A stretch of 64,000 bases of DNA from Aphrocallistes beatrix (taxonomy: Eukaryota; Porifera; Hexactinellida; Sceptrulophora; Aphrocallistidae), in assembly GCA_963281255.1 (NCBI GenBank), contig OY725501.1, positions 4,131,674-4,195,673 on the forward strand, given 5' to 3'. Made by a program: the position numbers and the translations under genes. The notes under the pieces were generated by a model. The model ran no database searches, had not been told where the DNA came from, and saw only the letters and a list, made by a program, of their open reading frames with translations. Below, in pieces: positions 20,861 to 37,477 of this stretch (position 1 is the stretch's first letter; each line of letters begins with the position of its first letter).

Positions 20861-23207
20861 TTAAAGTGACTTGTCAAACTGTTCTATCTGCCGCTTCACC
20901 ACTGACAACTTCTCGTGCAGGAAGGAATGCACTCTCCGCAGCTCGTCGTTCTCCTGGCAGAGCCGCGTGGCCTTCTTCTTCGTGCGGCGGTGCTCGGGGG
21001 TCTGTCCGTCCAGCTGGGTCAGCCTGTCCCTGTAGACGGAGATCTTGCGGATGTTGGACTCCACGCGCTCGCGCAGCTTCTTGTAGGAGGGCAGGCACTC
21101 GTCGTAGGTGCGCCGGTACTTGGCGCGGATCTCCGGGGAGAGGATGTCGGGGTAGAGGTCGGACCACTTGCAGTCCAGCTTCTGGAAGTTGGAGATCTCG
21201 TCCAGCGCGCTCGCCGACAGCAGCTCCTCCGCCCCCGACACTTTGTGGCGCTTGTGTCGCTTCTCTTTCTTGGCGCGCTTAGGCGCCGGCGTCTCTGCGT
21301 CGGAGTCGGGGGACGGAGGTCGTTTCTTTTTGGCGGGGGACTCTCGCCCGAGGTGTGAAGTGGCAGGAGGTGGCACGGGGGACTCGCGCCCGAGGTGTGA
21401 AGTGGCGGCGGGTGGGGGAGGAGGCACTGGGGTCACGGAGGGACCGGGTAACCTGTTGTTCTGCTGCTGAGGCGGGGAAGTGAGTTTGCGCGCCTAAACG
21501 AACCAATCAAATTGAAATAAATGACATTTGAATTTGAATGTTTTAGTTCTTCCATCCGGCGATCCCAAAATATAATCAAAAGAATTGTCTGTACATTCCT
21601 TATATGGAAATGGTGCAGATATGCACATAGCTGCCAGCAGTGGCTCTTGCTCCCCAAATAGAAAAAATTCACACGCATCCAATGACAATAGTCCCCAACT
21701 ACGTAAACGGTGGCTAGGAATGCTAACTCACGTGGACTCGCACGGGCGCAGGGTCCCGCGTGGGGGACTGCAGGCCGTTGTGGAGAGGCCGCGCTCTGGG
21801 CGGGATGAACCTGGGTCCGGGCGGACGGATGGAGACCGGGGCGCGGCTGAACGGTCGACTCCGTCCGAACTCCGGCCGCAGCCCCCGCTTGGCCGGGCCC
21901 GGCACCCGCTGCAGCTGTCGGGCGCCGTACTTGCGCGAGATCTCGCTCAGCTCGTGGAACTTGTCGCGCGTCCGGTCGAACGCCTCCCCCGCCACGGCGC
22001 GCACGCTGAGGCGGTACCCGATGGGTCCCAGGAACTTGAGGAAGATCTCCGGCTCCGGCGGGGACCCGACGGACATTCGGCGGGGCCCGGGCGTGTGGGA
22101 GCGGACCTCGTGCGTGGGGTAGGTGGTCAGCGTGTGGAGCAGGTCCACCGAGCTGTTCTGCGGCGCCAGCGACACGGAGAAGCTGGCGCCAGAGCTGTCG
22201 CTGTTGGTCGCGATGACGTCATCTCCTCGCACCTAGCACCGAGCATTCTAACGCCGTGGCATTATTCTAAATTTAGAATCCGTGTTCCAGACAACTGCCA
22301 CCGCCGTCACAATTGCCGAACTAAAATGTGGCAGCAATACCGTGTAAAGGTCAGAGGTCACGCCATGACCTGACCAATCAAAGACTACTAGCTCATCCTT
22401 ATCTCTAAGAATAAGGAGCATTCCTGTCTCGTCTGTTTAACAAGTAGGTTGCTATGGCTAGTCTGACCCAGACTCTGATAAGGGAATATTCTACTTAGCG
22501 ACAGGGAGCTCTGCAGTTATTCTGGGCGGCATAAGCAGTATCATAAACGAAGTAGTTTGCATTACGCCATTTCCCTCAGACTCGTACACAGTAGAACAGC
22601 AACACTATTCTACCACACAGTCACAACAGACAGGAATGCTCCTTATTGAGTCTCATTCTACCAAAGCAATCACTGAGATACGCTCTTTGATTGGTCCCAA
22701 ATCATATACTAAATATAGGAATAGCTCAGTTGACCAATCCCCAAGTCTGCCTAGCTAGGAACGAATTATTTTCGTCACATAGTGTTACGCAGTGACAATT
22801 CCTTGTATCACTACCAACAAGGAGTTCCTATCCTTAATTAACATTCAGTATTCCTCTAAGAATGCTAGAATGCAAGCATTTCATTCCGATTTATCTCAAC
22901 TCTAAAGTTCAGGAAATCTATGTTGACGAGGCTCGGTTTAGAAACACGATCCTAGATACGCATTCGGGTCGTAGGAATGCACTAGACCTACCTGCGGGAG
23001 CGTGAAGGTGCCGGAGAGGTTGTCCCCCATCTCCAGGCGGATGGGCGGGGGGGCGGGGCTGCGGGAGCAGTTGAGAGCGCGCACCACCTGGTCGATGGCG
23101 CGCAGGGACCCCTCCGTCAGCTTGAGGTAGATCATGGACACCTCCGAGGAGCTGGAGCGGTCCGCGAAGTGCAGGTCGTACTCCCGGTAGGAGACCAGCG
23201 ACTCCAT
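20861..23207 (-). CDS. ELL: RNA polymerase II elongation factor ELL
   Basis: ELL suppresses pausing by RNA polymerase II and is part of super elongation complexes. Three exons, 23207-22992, 22232-21732 and 21493-20861, sum to 449 residues. The N-terminal ELL domain shows YREYDLHFADRSS, SMIYLKLTEGSLRAID and the block IRLEMGDNLSGTFTLPQ. The middle exon holds the rest of this domain (FHELSEISRKYGARQLQR). The C-terminal OCEL (occludin/ELL) domain is complete: WSDLYPDILSPEIRAKYRRT through HSFLHEKLSVVKRQIEQFD. A Ser/Pro/Lys-rich linker with a duplicated peptide (ATSHLGRESP) precedes it. Start taken at MESLVSYREYDL (23207); an in-frame Met at 23246 is possible. The winged-helix segment of vertebrate ELL is not obvious, so the protein is shorter than human ELL (about 620). 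Intron 22233-22991 is unusually long for this locus. Confidence 0.88.
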
Positions 23208-24033
23208 GGCTACCGGGGGGGAGGAATGGAATTTGGATGATTGCATGCTGGTCTGTGTGTTCTCAGTGCGAGTCGATAGCTATTGAGTTTGAGGTGTGAA
23301 CATATTAATCTAGTGCATGGGTATATATTCAGTTTTGTACTCGTTTCAAGGTTTCGCAACCGGGGATAAGTGTCAGAGATTAATTAGTTAATGTCTCAAC
23401 TGTTGCAACACCAAAACTGAATTCTTCTGCTCAGAGTAAGATCGGTCTGGAATGTTCAGCTTGCATTTTCACACCTTTCAAGCTGCGTCACAAGTGCAAC
23501 ACTTCGCATTAACGGCAGTGAACTGACACTCTAGAGTGAGCAACTGAGTATGCAGGGTTCTCTTAATCGTCCACTCATGGGAAGTGGCACCAGGTGGATC
23601 ATTAGATAACAGTGGACATTGATACAGGTGACTCCGCTTAATTGGGACACTTTGGTCCCGATTAAGCGGAGTTTCCAATTAACCGATGAAATTTAGTATT
23701 AGCTTCTATGTAAGGGAACCATTCCGTTCCTGGAGACCAGTCCCAATTAAGCGGAGTTGACTGTAGTTAGTAGTATTTTCTACGTTATTATGCAATATAT
23801 CTAATGGATCACTATTAACATTAACGAAGTAGACCCATCCTGTCCCCTACACGCACACCTCATTAGACTAGAACCAATCATAATATGCATACACATCTCT
23901 GCTCCTATAACTCCATACAGACAGCTTATAGTACACAATGTCAGCTGTTACTGGTTTAATACAGTTCTCATGCAAGCTGTGACACAACTCAACAAACATA
24001 AACAACGACAAACAAAGAACAGAGAGTGAGAGC
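23208..24033. other. Intergenic region between ELL and VPS4
   Basis: No coding region seen. It holds the ELL upstream region with AGGTGTGAA at 23292-23300 and TTCACACCT at 23468-23476, the MITE at 23625-23763, and the presumed 3' end of VPS4. Confidence 0.6.
23625..23763. repeat. MITE with TA flanks, copy 1 of the CTCCGCTTAAT family
   Basis: Ends CAGGTGACTCCGCTTAATTG and its inverted counterpart CAATTAAGCGGAGTTGACTG, flanked by TA on both sides (23623-23624 and 23764-23765). It is 139 bp and non-coding. A second, more decayed copy lies at 26321-26456 and shares the interior words TAGTATTAGCTTCTATGTA and GGAACCATT. TA target and CAG ends suggest Tc1/mariner/pogo mobilisation. Confidence 0.75.
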
Positions 24034-26004
<1,971 letters not shown>

Positions 26005-26056
26005 TCTGATAGTTTCTCGTGGTGTAGAAATATATCAGCTCAATTGTAAGAGTGAG

Positions 26057-26064
26057 TATTTATA
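26057..26064 (-). promoter_or_regulatory. TATA box of VPS4
   Basis: TATAAATA on the minus strand, 53 bp upstream of the VPS4 ATG, in the context TTCTATAAATACTC. Confidence 0.5.
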
Positions 26065-26320
26065 GAACAGAGCAGAGAATATCGTTGCAGTATTAGGTTG
26101 CTAGGTTAATTAAGTAAATTCTAAAAATAAAACAAGTGTCAATGAGCCCTCGCAACCAGAAACAAATCAAACTGCATCCTCTGCTGTCATGGAATTTCAA
26201 ACCATGTGAGAACCAAGCTAGCTGGAAATGACCGTATTTACTTGCATCGCAACGAGTTTGCTAGATCAGAAGGATTGCTGATATGAACGTTTACTTTGAA
26301 TTATTCCGAGCATTCAAATG

Positions 26321-26456
26321 CAAGTGACTCCGCTCAATCGGGACACTGGTCCCGATTAAACGGAGTTCCCAATTAACCGATGAACTTTAGTATTAGCTTC
26401 TATGTATGGGAACCATTTCGTTCCTGGAGACTTGTCCCGATTAAGCGGAGTTGACA
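26321..26456. repeat. MITE, copy 2 of the CTCCGCTTAAT family
   Basis: Shares most of its sequence with 23625-23763 (GTGACTCCGCTCAATCGGGA at the left, TCCCGATTAAGCGGAGTTGA at the right). The terminal CAG/CTG and TA flanks are lost, so it is older or truncated. Confidence 0.7.
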
Positions 26457-26546
26457 GACGTCTCTGCATCCTACAGTCTAGTCTGTAGAATGCTAGAATG
26501 ACACATATGGAAATAAAGATAATTTGGAACTCAAACTAGAAATGAG

Positions 26547-26726
26547 GGATACGGACACTTCGCTACACAACTACAGCTATAATGCTCTCAGCCTATGCAT
26601 GAATCGTAGGGTGTCCAGCCGTCCAGGGGGCTCAAATTCTCCCCCCCCCCCTGGATACGGGCCCAGGTTAAAAGTATTATAACTGAGTTGTGCGGTGGGG
26701 TCGATATAGCGAAGTGTCCGTATCCC
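26547..26726. repeat. MITE with 9-bp direct flanks
   Basis: Terminal inverted repeats GGATACGGACACTTCGCTA and TAGCGAAGTGTCCGTATCC enclose 180 bp that include a run of ten C. Both sides carry AGAAATGAG (26538-26546 and 26727-26735), a candidate target duplication. A 9-bp duplication would fit Mutator-like elements; no transposase is present. Confidence 0.6.
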
Positions 26727-27210
26727 AGAAATGAGTGTTATTTGATTCAGGCTTAAGTGGATAATACAGATTCTAACGACGCAGCTCCATTGTTAATAAC
26801 AAAGAGAAGAATAACACAATGAGAGAAACGCACGTGTATCCGTCTAGCTCTTGTATTAAACAGGCCTATATCCTCACAGTCCCTTTCAGTAGTAACGAAA
26901 TGCTCGACTACATTCTCATCTACATACAATGCATCTTAGTAGAATTCGATTACGTATTCGATATTAACCCACACTGAAATTTAATCTTATTTTGGCCTTA
27001 CGAGTTCAGAAAATAAAATGCGGTTTTGTAAAATTTTTCAAGGGTAAATAACGGAACCCCAGTCAATAAACAAACCACTCAGCCACTCTACTAACTAGAC
27101 AAGATAGGATAACGATCAAATTTCAAAATAAAGAATGAGAAGTCGATTAATGAAATAGAAGTGATATAATGGGAGTTCTATAGATAAGTTCTAAATACGA
27201 TGAAGAACGA

Positions 27211-28623
<1,413 letters not shown>

Positions 28624-28624
28624 C

Positions 28625-28632
28625 TATTTATA
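28625..28632 (-). promoter_or_regulatory. TATA box of beta-tubulin copy 1
   Basis: TATAAATA on the minus strand, in the context GAGTATAAATAGAGC, 74 bp upstream of the ATG; the same element is conserved upstream of copy 2. Confidence 0.65.
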
Positions 28633-29585
28633 CTCCAGCGCAGCGAACAACTGTCATATTTTTAGTACGGCTATTCTTAGAGAATGTTCTGGTAACCGCG
28701 CTTACTTTCTTCGAGGTGAAAACCAAACAATGACAACTTCATCAATGATCTGGAATGCAGAGCTATTTGGATACATTCCTTTGATTCTCAAAGACATGTA
28801 GTGGAATTCGCATATATATTATTAGCAACTCAGGTTTTGATCACGAAAATATTGCTAGTACGCGAAGTTGAGAATAAGGAAACAGAATTAGTATAGAATT
28901 CTGCACTTTGGACTTGAAAATTGGTTGCCAATAGACGAACTCCACTGTATTTCAAGTGGATAGCTCACCCAAATGATTTTAGCGCTGCAAAGAATCCTGT
29001 AGACTGCACCAAGGAACACCTCGACACTCAAACAATTATTTTGATGACTGTTAATGCTATTTATCATTGCATTTCTGAGGTTGCAAGTCATTTACTATCA
29101 ACTAAGTCCGCTTCGTGGTCTCCACTAATTGATCACATCTAGCCTACTGTATATAAGGTCTCACAGCAACTTGCAGATTTGGGACTAGGGATGCGGTAGA
29201 AGATGGTTGAACAAATACGTGAGCTACCTTAAATCATTAACAAAGCACAATAGAGCTTAGGAATGTATTACCAGCATATATAAATATGGTGTCAAAGTAC
29301 CCATATCCGTTGTTAAAATTTAGATTAGTCATCAAATTATTGCGCAACAGGTTATATTTGGGTCAAATTTAGTGATTTTCAGAGGTCGTTTAAGGGCACT
29401 TCTAAGCAGTGGCGTAGCCAGAACGTTTGTGATGCCAGGGCCTGCTTCCATGGTCCAAGAAAAATTTTATGTGTCTTTGCTTGTGTCCGCCGGAGGCTCC
29501 CTTCGGGCGCCTGGGGTCACATTGATTAATTATAAGGGAGATAGCATCTCTAAATATGTCTGTCCTACTGTTATAATCGATATCA

Positions 29586-29694
29586 CTCCCGCTTTTTGTA
29601 TTCTATGTATAGTACTTTTCTATTGCGTCCTGCCATGTCCCGCGAAATTCAACGCTGTGAACCGCTTTAAATCATGGCTCAGGTTGGCATGTAT
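29586..29694. repeat. Inverted-repeat element, CATGCCAACTGTCCCG family, copy 3 (partial)
   Basis: Shares TCCCGCTTTT, ATTGCGTCCTGCCATGTCCC and the end GGTTGGCATGTATG with the 8066-8211 copy. The left terminal repeat is not clear. Confidence 0.5.
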
Positions 29695-29859
29695 GCGAAT
29701 TAAACAAAGAAATTGATTGGTCCTGAAGGGACAGATAAAATATCAACCAGCTGATAGGCACTCCTTCCCAGAGCTATCATGGAATGCATGCGTGAGTACA
29801 GACGCGTAATGAGAAAATACATTTCTAAGTAGAATAGTACGGATTAAGTAGTGAATAGA

Positions 29860-31257
<1,398 letters not shown>

Positions 31258-31271
31258 TTACGAACTCGCTC

Positions 31272-31279
31272 TATTTATA
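31272..31279 (-). promoter_or_regulatory. TATA box of beta-tubulin copy 2
   Basis: TATAAATA on the minus strand, the counterpart of the element upstream of copy 1, within a conserved 5' flank. Confidence 0.65.
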
Positions 31280-31881
31280 ATCCAGCGCAGCGAACAACTG
31301 TCATATTTTTAGTACGGCTATTCTTAGAGAATGTTCTGGTAAGCGCGTTTACTTTCTTCGAGGTGAGAAGCTGAACACTGACAACCTTTATCAATGCTCT
31401 GGAATGCAGAGGCTATTTGGATACATTCCTTTGATCTCAAAGACACATGCAGTGGAATTCGCATATATATTATTAGCAACTCAGGTTTTGTTCACGAATG
31501 ACAATTCAGCATACTTAGTATGAAACAAGAAAGCGACGTATTGTTTCTCTAATATCCCCAAGCGCCCACTGGATAACTCTGCGGACACACAGTGTTCGCA
31601 AGCCGCGCAGTGCAAGCAAGCGGAGCGCGCCTGTACTATTTATCATTGCATTTCTGAGGTTGCAAGTCATTACTATCAACTAAGTCCGCTTCGTGGTCTC
31701 CACTAATTGATCACATCATTTCTGATATTACCTCTTGCAACTTGTTAGTCAACAGAAATATGAAATGCTATGTCACACTGAGAGGTATTATGATGGAGGA
31801 AATAAGATAAGTCGATACAGTCTGTTTCATAATTATTTACAATTTTTGAGGTGATTTTGAATGGCCCTAACTTACTATGTA

Positions 31882-32271
31882 CAGTCGACTCTCGTTAATA
31901 CGAACACGGATAAGGAGTACAATCGGATAAGAAGTACAAGTTTTGATTCCCCAACCTAATCTATGGCAAAATATATACAAACGAACTCCGGTTAACACGA
32001 ACACGGATAAGACGAAATATCGGATAATAAGTACGATTTGTGGGTTCCCTTCAGTGCGTTTTCAATACTAAATACATCGGTTAATACGACAACATGGATA
32101 ATGAGTTCTCTATTTGACAAGTACAATTTCATACTCTCACGTAGTTATCACTATGTATATTAAGTATTTTGGACAAATGTGGCTATGTACGTACTTCGGT
32201 TAATACGTACTCCGGATAAGGAGTACAAATCTCCACGGTCCCTTGGTGTACGTGCTAACGAGAGTCGACTG
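31882..32271. repeat. Pogo/Tigger-like MITE nested in the Tc1 element
   Basis: Ends CAGTCGACTCTCGTTAATAC and, inverted, GCTAACGAGAGTCGACTG, flanked by TA (31880-31881 and 32272-32273). 390 bp, non-coding, with internal repeats of ACGGATAAGGAGTAC-type words. It entered the Tc1 element after that element had inserted. Confidence 0.88.
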
Positions 32272-32475
32272 TAATCTGTTAGGCAGTACTTCAATGCAAT
32301 TTTTCTCAACTATACACTCATTCTAACGATTTCTATTGATACCTTTCCAACTCTTTGATACCCAACTATTTTTTTTAAAATTTATTCACTTCCGGCGGCC
32401 TTTTTTCTCTCTTTTTGGTCTCGAAGTTAATTCTGACAAGCTAGTTAATGTAATTCAACTAATTTTCAGCGAATA

Positions 32476-33453
32476 ATGCAGAAACAACGTAGAGAAGACG
32501 TGGCTAAGCTCATTGAAACTTCAAAACTTCCAATGAAGGGCATTGCTTCTATGTGCGGTGTCACCCTGAAGACGGCCTATAATGTTAAGCAACGAATTTC
32601 AGCGGGCGAAAGCATTGAGCACAGGGGTGGAGCTGGGCCTAAAAGGTGCCTCAACAAAGGAGACAGGATCTCACTCTCTCTAAATATTAAAAACAATCCC
32701 CGAATTTATTTGCGGACTATGCAGAGTAGTCTAAAGGTTTCACGAGGAGTTGATGTGTCGTATTCAACGGTGAGGAGATGCATCAAAGAGATGTCCTATT
32801 CCAAGAAAACTGCCATCAAAGGACCAAATATTACTCCCTCCCATGAAGCATTGAGAGTTTTATGGGCTAAGAAACACAAGTTCATCAATTGGAACAAGGT
32901 CTTCTTTACGGATGAGTGCTCCATTTGGCTTTGTGGCGGGAAAGTACAGATGTGGACCAAGGGTACTCAAAAGCCCGTCATCAACATTCCGAGACATTCA
33001 CCCAAGATCCATATTTGGGGCGGGATATCTACTCGAGGAACTACTCCTGTGCATATTTTTAGAGAGGATTTCAATTCTATCGCATATTGTAATGTGATAA
33101 ATGAATGTTTGACAGAGACAGCAGACCTACTCTATCCAGACGGTTGGAAACTCCAGGAGGATATTTCGAGCATTCATAAATCCAAGCTCTCTGTCTCATA
33201 CAAAGAGGAACGCGCCATTAGATGCATAGATTGGCCATCCTGCAGCCCTGATTTGAATCCTATAGAGAATTTATGGGCCGTTCTTAAGAAAAGAATTCTA
33301 AACAGGGCTCCTAAGACGATCGAAGATGTCAAACACTATGTCGATATAGATTGGGGAACCTTTGATCCAGAATTAATTGGCAACTTCACAAAATCTATGC
33401 GTAAGCGGTGCGACCTTGTGATTGTTGCTCAAGGCAAAAAGATTAACTATTAA
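32476..33453 (+). CDS. Tc1/mariner transposase (DD34E)
   Basis: 325 residues. N-terminal helix-turn-helix region (KGIASMCGVTLKTAYNVKQR) followed by the GPKRCLNKGD linker region. The DDE catalytic domain shows Asp in FFTDECSIWL, Asp in LQEDISSIHKS and Glu in DLNPIENLW, with 34 residues between the last two. This is the spacing of classical Tc1. No internal stop is seen, and all three acidic residues are present. Length is typical of Tc1 transposases (about 340). Confidence 0.93.
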   Translation: MQKQRREDVAKLIETSKLPMKGIASMCGVTLKTAYNVKQRISAGESIEHRGGAGPKRCLNKGDRISLSLNIKNNPRIYLRTMQSSLKVSRGVDVSYSTVRRCIKEMSYSKKTAIKGPNITPSHEALRVLWAKKHKFINWNKVFFTDECSIWLCGGKVQMWTKGTQKPVINIPRHSPKIHIWGGISTRGTTPVHIFREDFNSIAYCNVINECLTETADLLYPDGWKLQEDISSIHKSKLSVSYKEERAIRCIDWPSCSPDLNPIENLWAVLKKRILNRAPKTIEDVKHYVDIDWGTFDPELIGNFTKSMRKRCDLVIVAQGKKINY

Positions 33454-33868
33454 ACCATATCCTATTTAATTGTTACTAAGGGGCCATAGAACCAAAATAA
33501 AACTTGAATGAGTGTATATCAACTTGAGTTATCAAGTTGCATTGGGTATAATAATTGTAAATAATTATGAAACAGACTGTAGCACAGTTGAAGGGAAGAG
33601 TTACAACTGTGTCTATAGCCCCTCTAGGCCAATTCCTACATTCTCAGTGAGATACCTTCACTGATCATTCCTTATGTTAGAATGACGGTTGTGTCGAATT
33701 ATACAAAGAAATTGATTGGTCCTGAAGGGACAGATAAGATGTCAACTAGCTGATAGGCACTCCCTCCCAGGTAACGGTAGAGCTATCATGGAATGCATGC
33801 GTGAGTACAGACGTGTAATGAGTAAATACATTTCTAGGTAGAATAGTACTGATTAGCTAGTGAATATA

Positions 33869-35651
<1,783 letters not shown>

Positions 35652-36280
35652 CTAGTACTTCGCTCCGCTAGACAATTCCAATATTTCCTTGATCTTGCTC
35701 TCTTCCAAATCCTTGAGATCGTCAGCTAGGATCTCCTTGGAGAACTCCTAGAGAGGGAGAGAGGATATTAGGTAGAATGGACCAGGGAACACTCGTAGCA
35801 GTGAGTCTAGCGACGAACCCGGACAATGGCCTTCACGAATGCCTTGTCAGTGGAAACCTTGGCCTTCTTGAGGGGAGGGACGCTGGGTCCTATCCAGGTA
35901 ATGAAGACGAATTTCTGCCTCACCGACATATCGTCTCCAGTCACCATTCTGCAGTATGCGAAGCATCTCTCTTCCGCTACACAACAGAATTCAATGACTC
36001 GTCTGGGAGTTAGGCAAACGGCTCCTACGCACTAACCTGTAAAATGAGCCAGCATTTCACCATACTCCACTCCCGTAGCTTTCAGTGCTATACTCTTTTC
36101 CTTGTAGCTCAGGACGAACCTAGCAAAATCCTCTCAACTCAGTGCTGGCAGTGAGCTAAGCACCGCCACAAGTACGTACGAATACGGAACTTACCAGTTC
36201 ACGTCATTCCCATCTGCTCGCACTTCTTCGTAACAGTTAGTAACTTCTTCAGGGTTTTCTAATACATTCGCAGAGGCCAT
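35652..36280 (-). CDS. Coactosin-like protein (ADF-H domain, F-actin binding)
   Basis: Coactosin-like proteins bind F-actin sides and counteract capping. Four exons, 36280-36195, 36119-36037, 35976-35819 and 35747-35652, give 140 residues (human COTL1 has 142). A single ADF-homology domain fills the protein: GNDVNWFVLSYKEKSIAL, VEYGEMLAHFTAEERCFAYC, RMVTGDDMSVRQKFVFITWI, GPSVPPLKKAKVSTDKAFVK, then an acidic helix EILADDLKDLEESKIKEILE. The KFVFITWIG block and the KAKVSTDKAFVK basic segment align with the coactosin actin-binding region. The gene is divergent from the EF-hand gene, with 267 bp between start codons. Confidence 0.9.
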
Positions 36281-36509
36281 AGTAACTAAAGCTAGATCAG
36301 AATCAAAATGTGGAGTTTCATTAAAATAAAGTTTCTATTATGATCACTTAGCGCCCGTTCAAGTTAGCTACGCACCGCTAACCTTCCGGTCAAGCTAGAA
36401 ACGAGCAATTCTCAGCCACGGAGGAGTGACACCCACAGAGAATAGAGTCATGATTCAACCAATCAGCTCTCAGACTGAGTCCGGGCAGCAGGAAATGAGT
36501 TCGCGGTAG

Positions 36510-36517
36510 TATAAATA
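36510..36517 (+). promoter_or_regulatory. TATA box of the EF-hand gene
   Basis: TATAAATA in AGTATAAATAGCCGCG, 38 bp before the ATG at 36548. If transcription starts about 30 bp downstream, the leader would be only a few bases. Confidence 0.65.
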
Positions 36518-36547
36518 GCCGCGGGGCTGAGTCAGCCTATTCGCGCA

Positions 36548-37369
36548 ATGGGCAACGTGTACTCCTTTCCTATCCCTCGACTCCCGTTCTCCTACGTCTC
36601 TCTCAGGAAGGTGTCCAGCACCGGGGAGCCGCTAGGGTGCAGGGACCTGTACCCCCCTCTGATGGAGCAGGAGGCCTACGAGCAGGTTGAGAGTCCGCTG
36701 TGGCGAGTGGTGCATGAGGTGGGGAGACAGATAACCGAGACAAGGGCGAACTCTCGAGATGAATTGCTGCGGAAAACAAACGAGCAATTCCAGGGTTTGG
36801 GACACAAGTACATCGAGAACCTACTCGAGTATTTCTTCACGATTGACATAAATGAGGACGGACTGATAGACTACAGAGAATTGTGAGTTCATTTGTCAGT
36901 CGTGACGTCAGTTCACGAGCTGTTTCCTGTCTAGGTGTCAGTCACTGAACACGATGGGCGACAACAGCGGTGAAGACAAACGGAAACATTTGTTCCGAGA
37001 GGCGGACACCGACCACTCAGGCGCAATCGACTTCATGGAGTTCGTTCATGTAAGTTTTAATGAATGTTTCAGAGTAGTTGCGAGGTTATAGGATTAGTCA
37101 GTACATACAACCCACTCCCGCAATGAGTGGTTAGGATAAGGTTACACTAGCTCTACCACAGACATGGCTACTCTGCTCTGGTACGGATATCTAATACTCC
37201 CACTCCCGTGTAGCTGATACACCGCCTGAACGAGGAGAAGGGGGAGCGAGAGGGGGGCAAGATGATGCAGCTGTTCCGAGCCATCGCGGAGATCAGCTCC
37301 GACGTGACTGACGTCCAGAGGATCCGCTGCCTCTCCCCCGAGACTCGCTTCCAGTACGGATTCTACTGA
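36548..37369 (+). CDS. EF-hand calcium-binding protein with N-myristoylation-type start
   Basis: Three exons, 36548-36882, 36935-37049 and 37214-37369, give 201 residues. Two canonical EF-hand loops are visible: DINEDGLIDYRE (residues about 101-112) and DTDHSGAIDFME (about 135-146). Both have Asp at position 1, Gly at 6 and Glu at 12, so both should bind calcium. The N-terminus MGNVYS fits the myristoylation consensus (Gly2, Ser6). The N-terminal 95 residues are not recognisable. The protein could be a calcium-dependent membrane-associated sensor, but the exact family is uncertain. It has a TATA box close to the start and shares a promoter region with the coactosin-like gene. Confidence 0.85.
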
Positions 37370-37477
37370 CCCAGTAACCGCAGCGAGAGAAAGGAATTCA
37401 GATATCTACATTAAATTGCTATGTGCTATTTAAAGAACATGAGCCTAACACTAAATGTACACTCTGTTGCTAGGGCG

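Larger units (their letters stand above)
26005..27210. other. Intergenic region between VPS4 and beta-tubulin 1
   Basis: No gene seen. It contains the VPS4 promoter, two short inverted-repeat elements (26321-26456 and 26547-26726) and AT-rich sequence that includes the 3' flank of beta-tubulin copy 1. Confidence 0.6.
31818..33579 (+). mobile_element. Tc1/mariner DNA transposon, DD34E, with a nested MITE
   Basis: The 27-bp terminal inverted repeats are identical and start CAGTCTGTTTCATAATTATT. TA flanks both ends (31816-31817, 33580-33581). The element is 1,762 bp including the 390-bp MITE at 31882-32271, so about 1.37 kb without it. It carries one open transposase gene. It lies between beta-tubulin copies 2 and 3. 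Perfect ends and an open gene suggest a young insertion. Confidence 0.92.
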
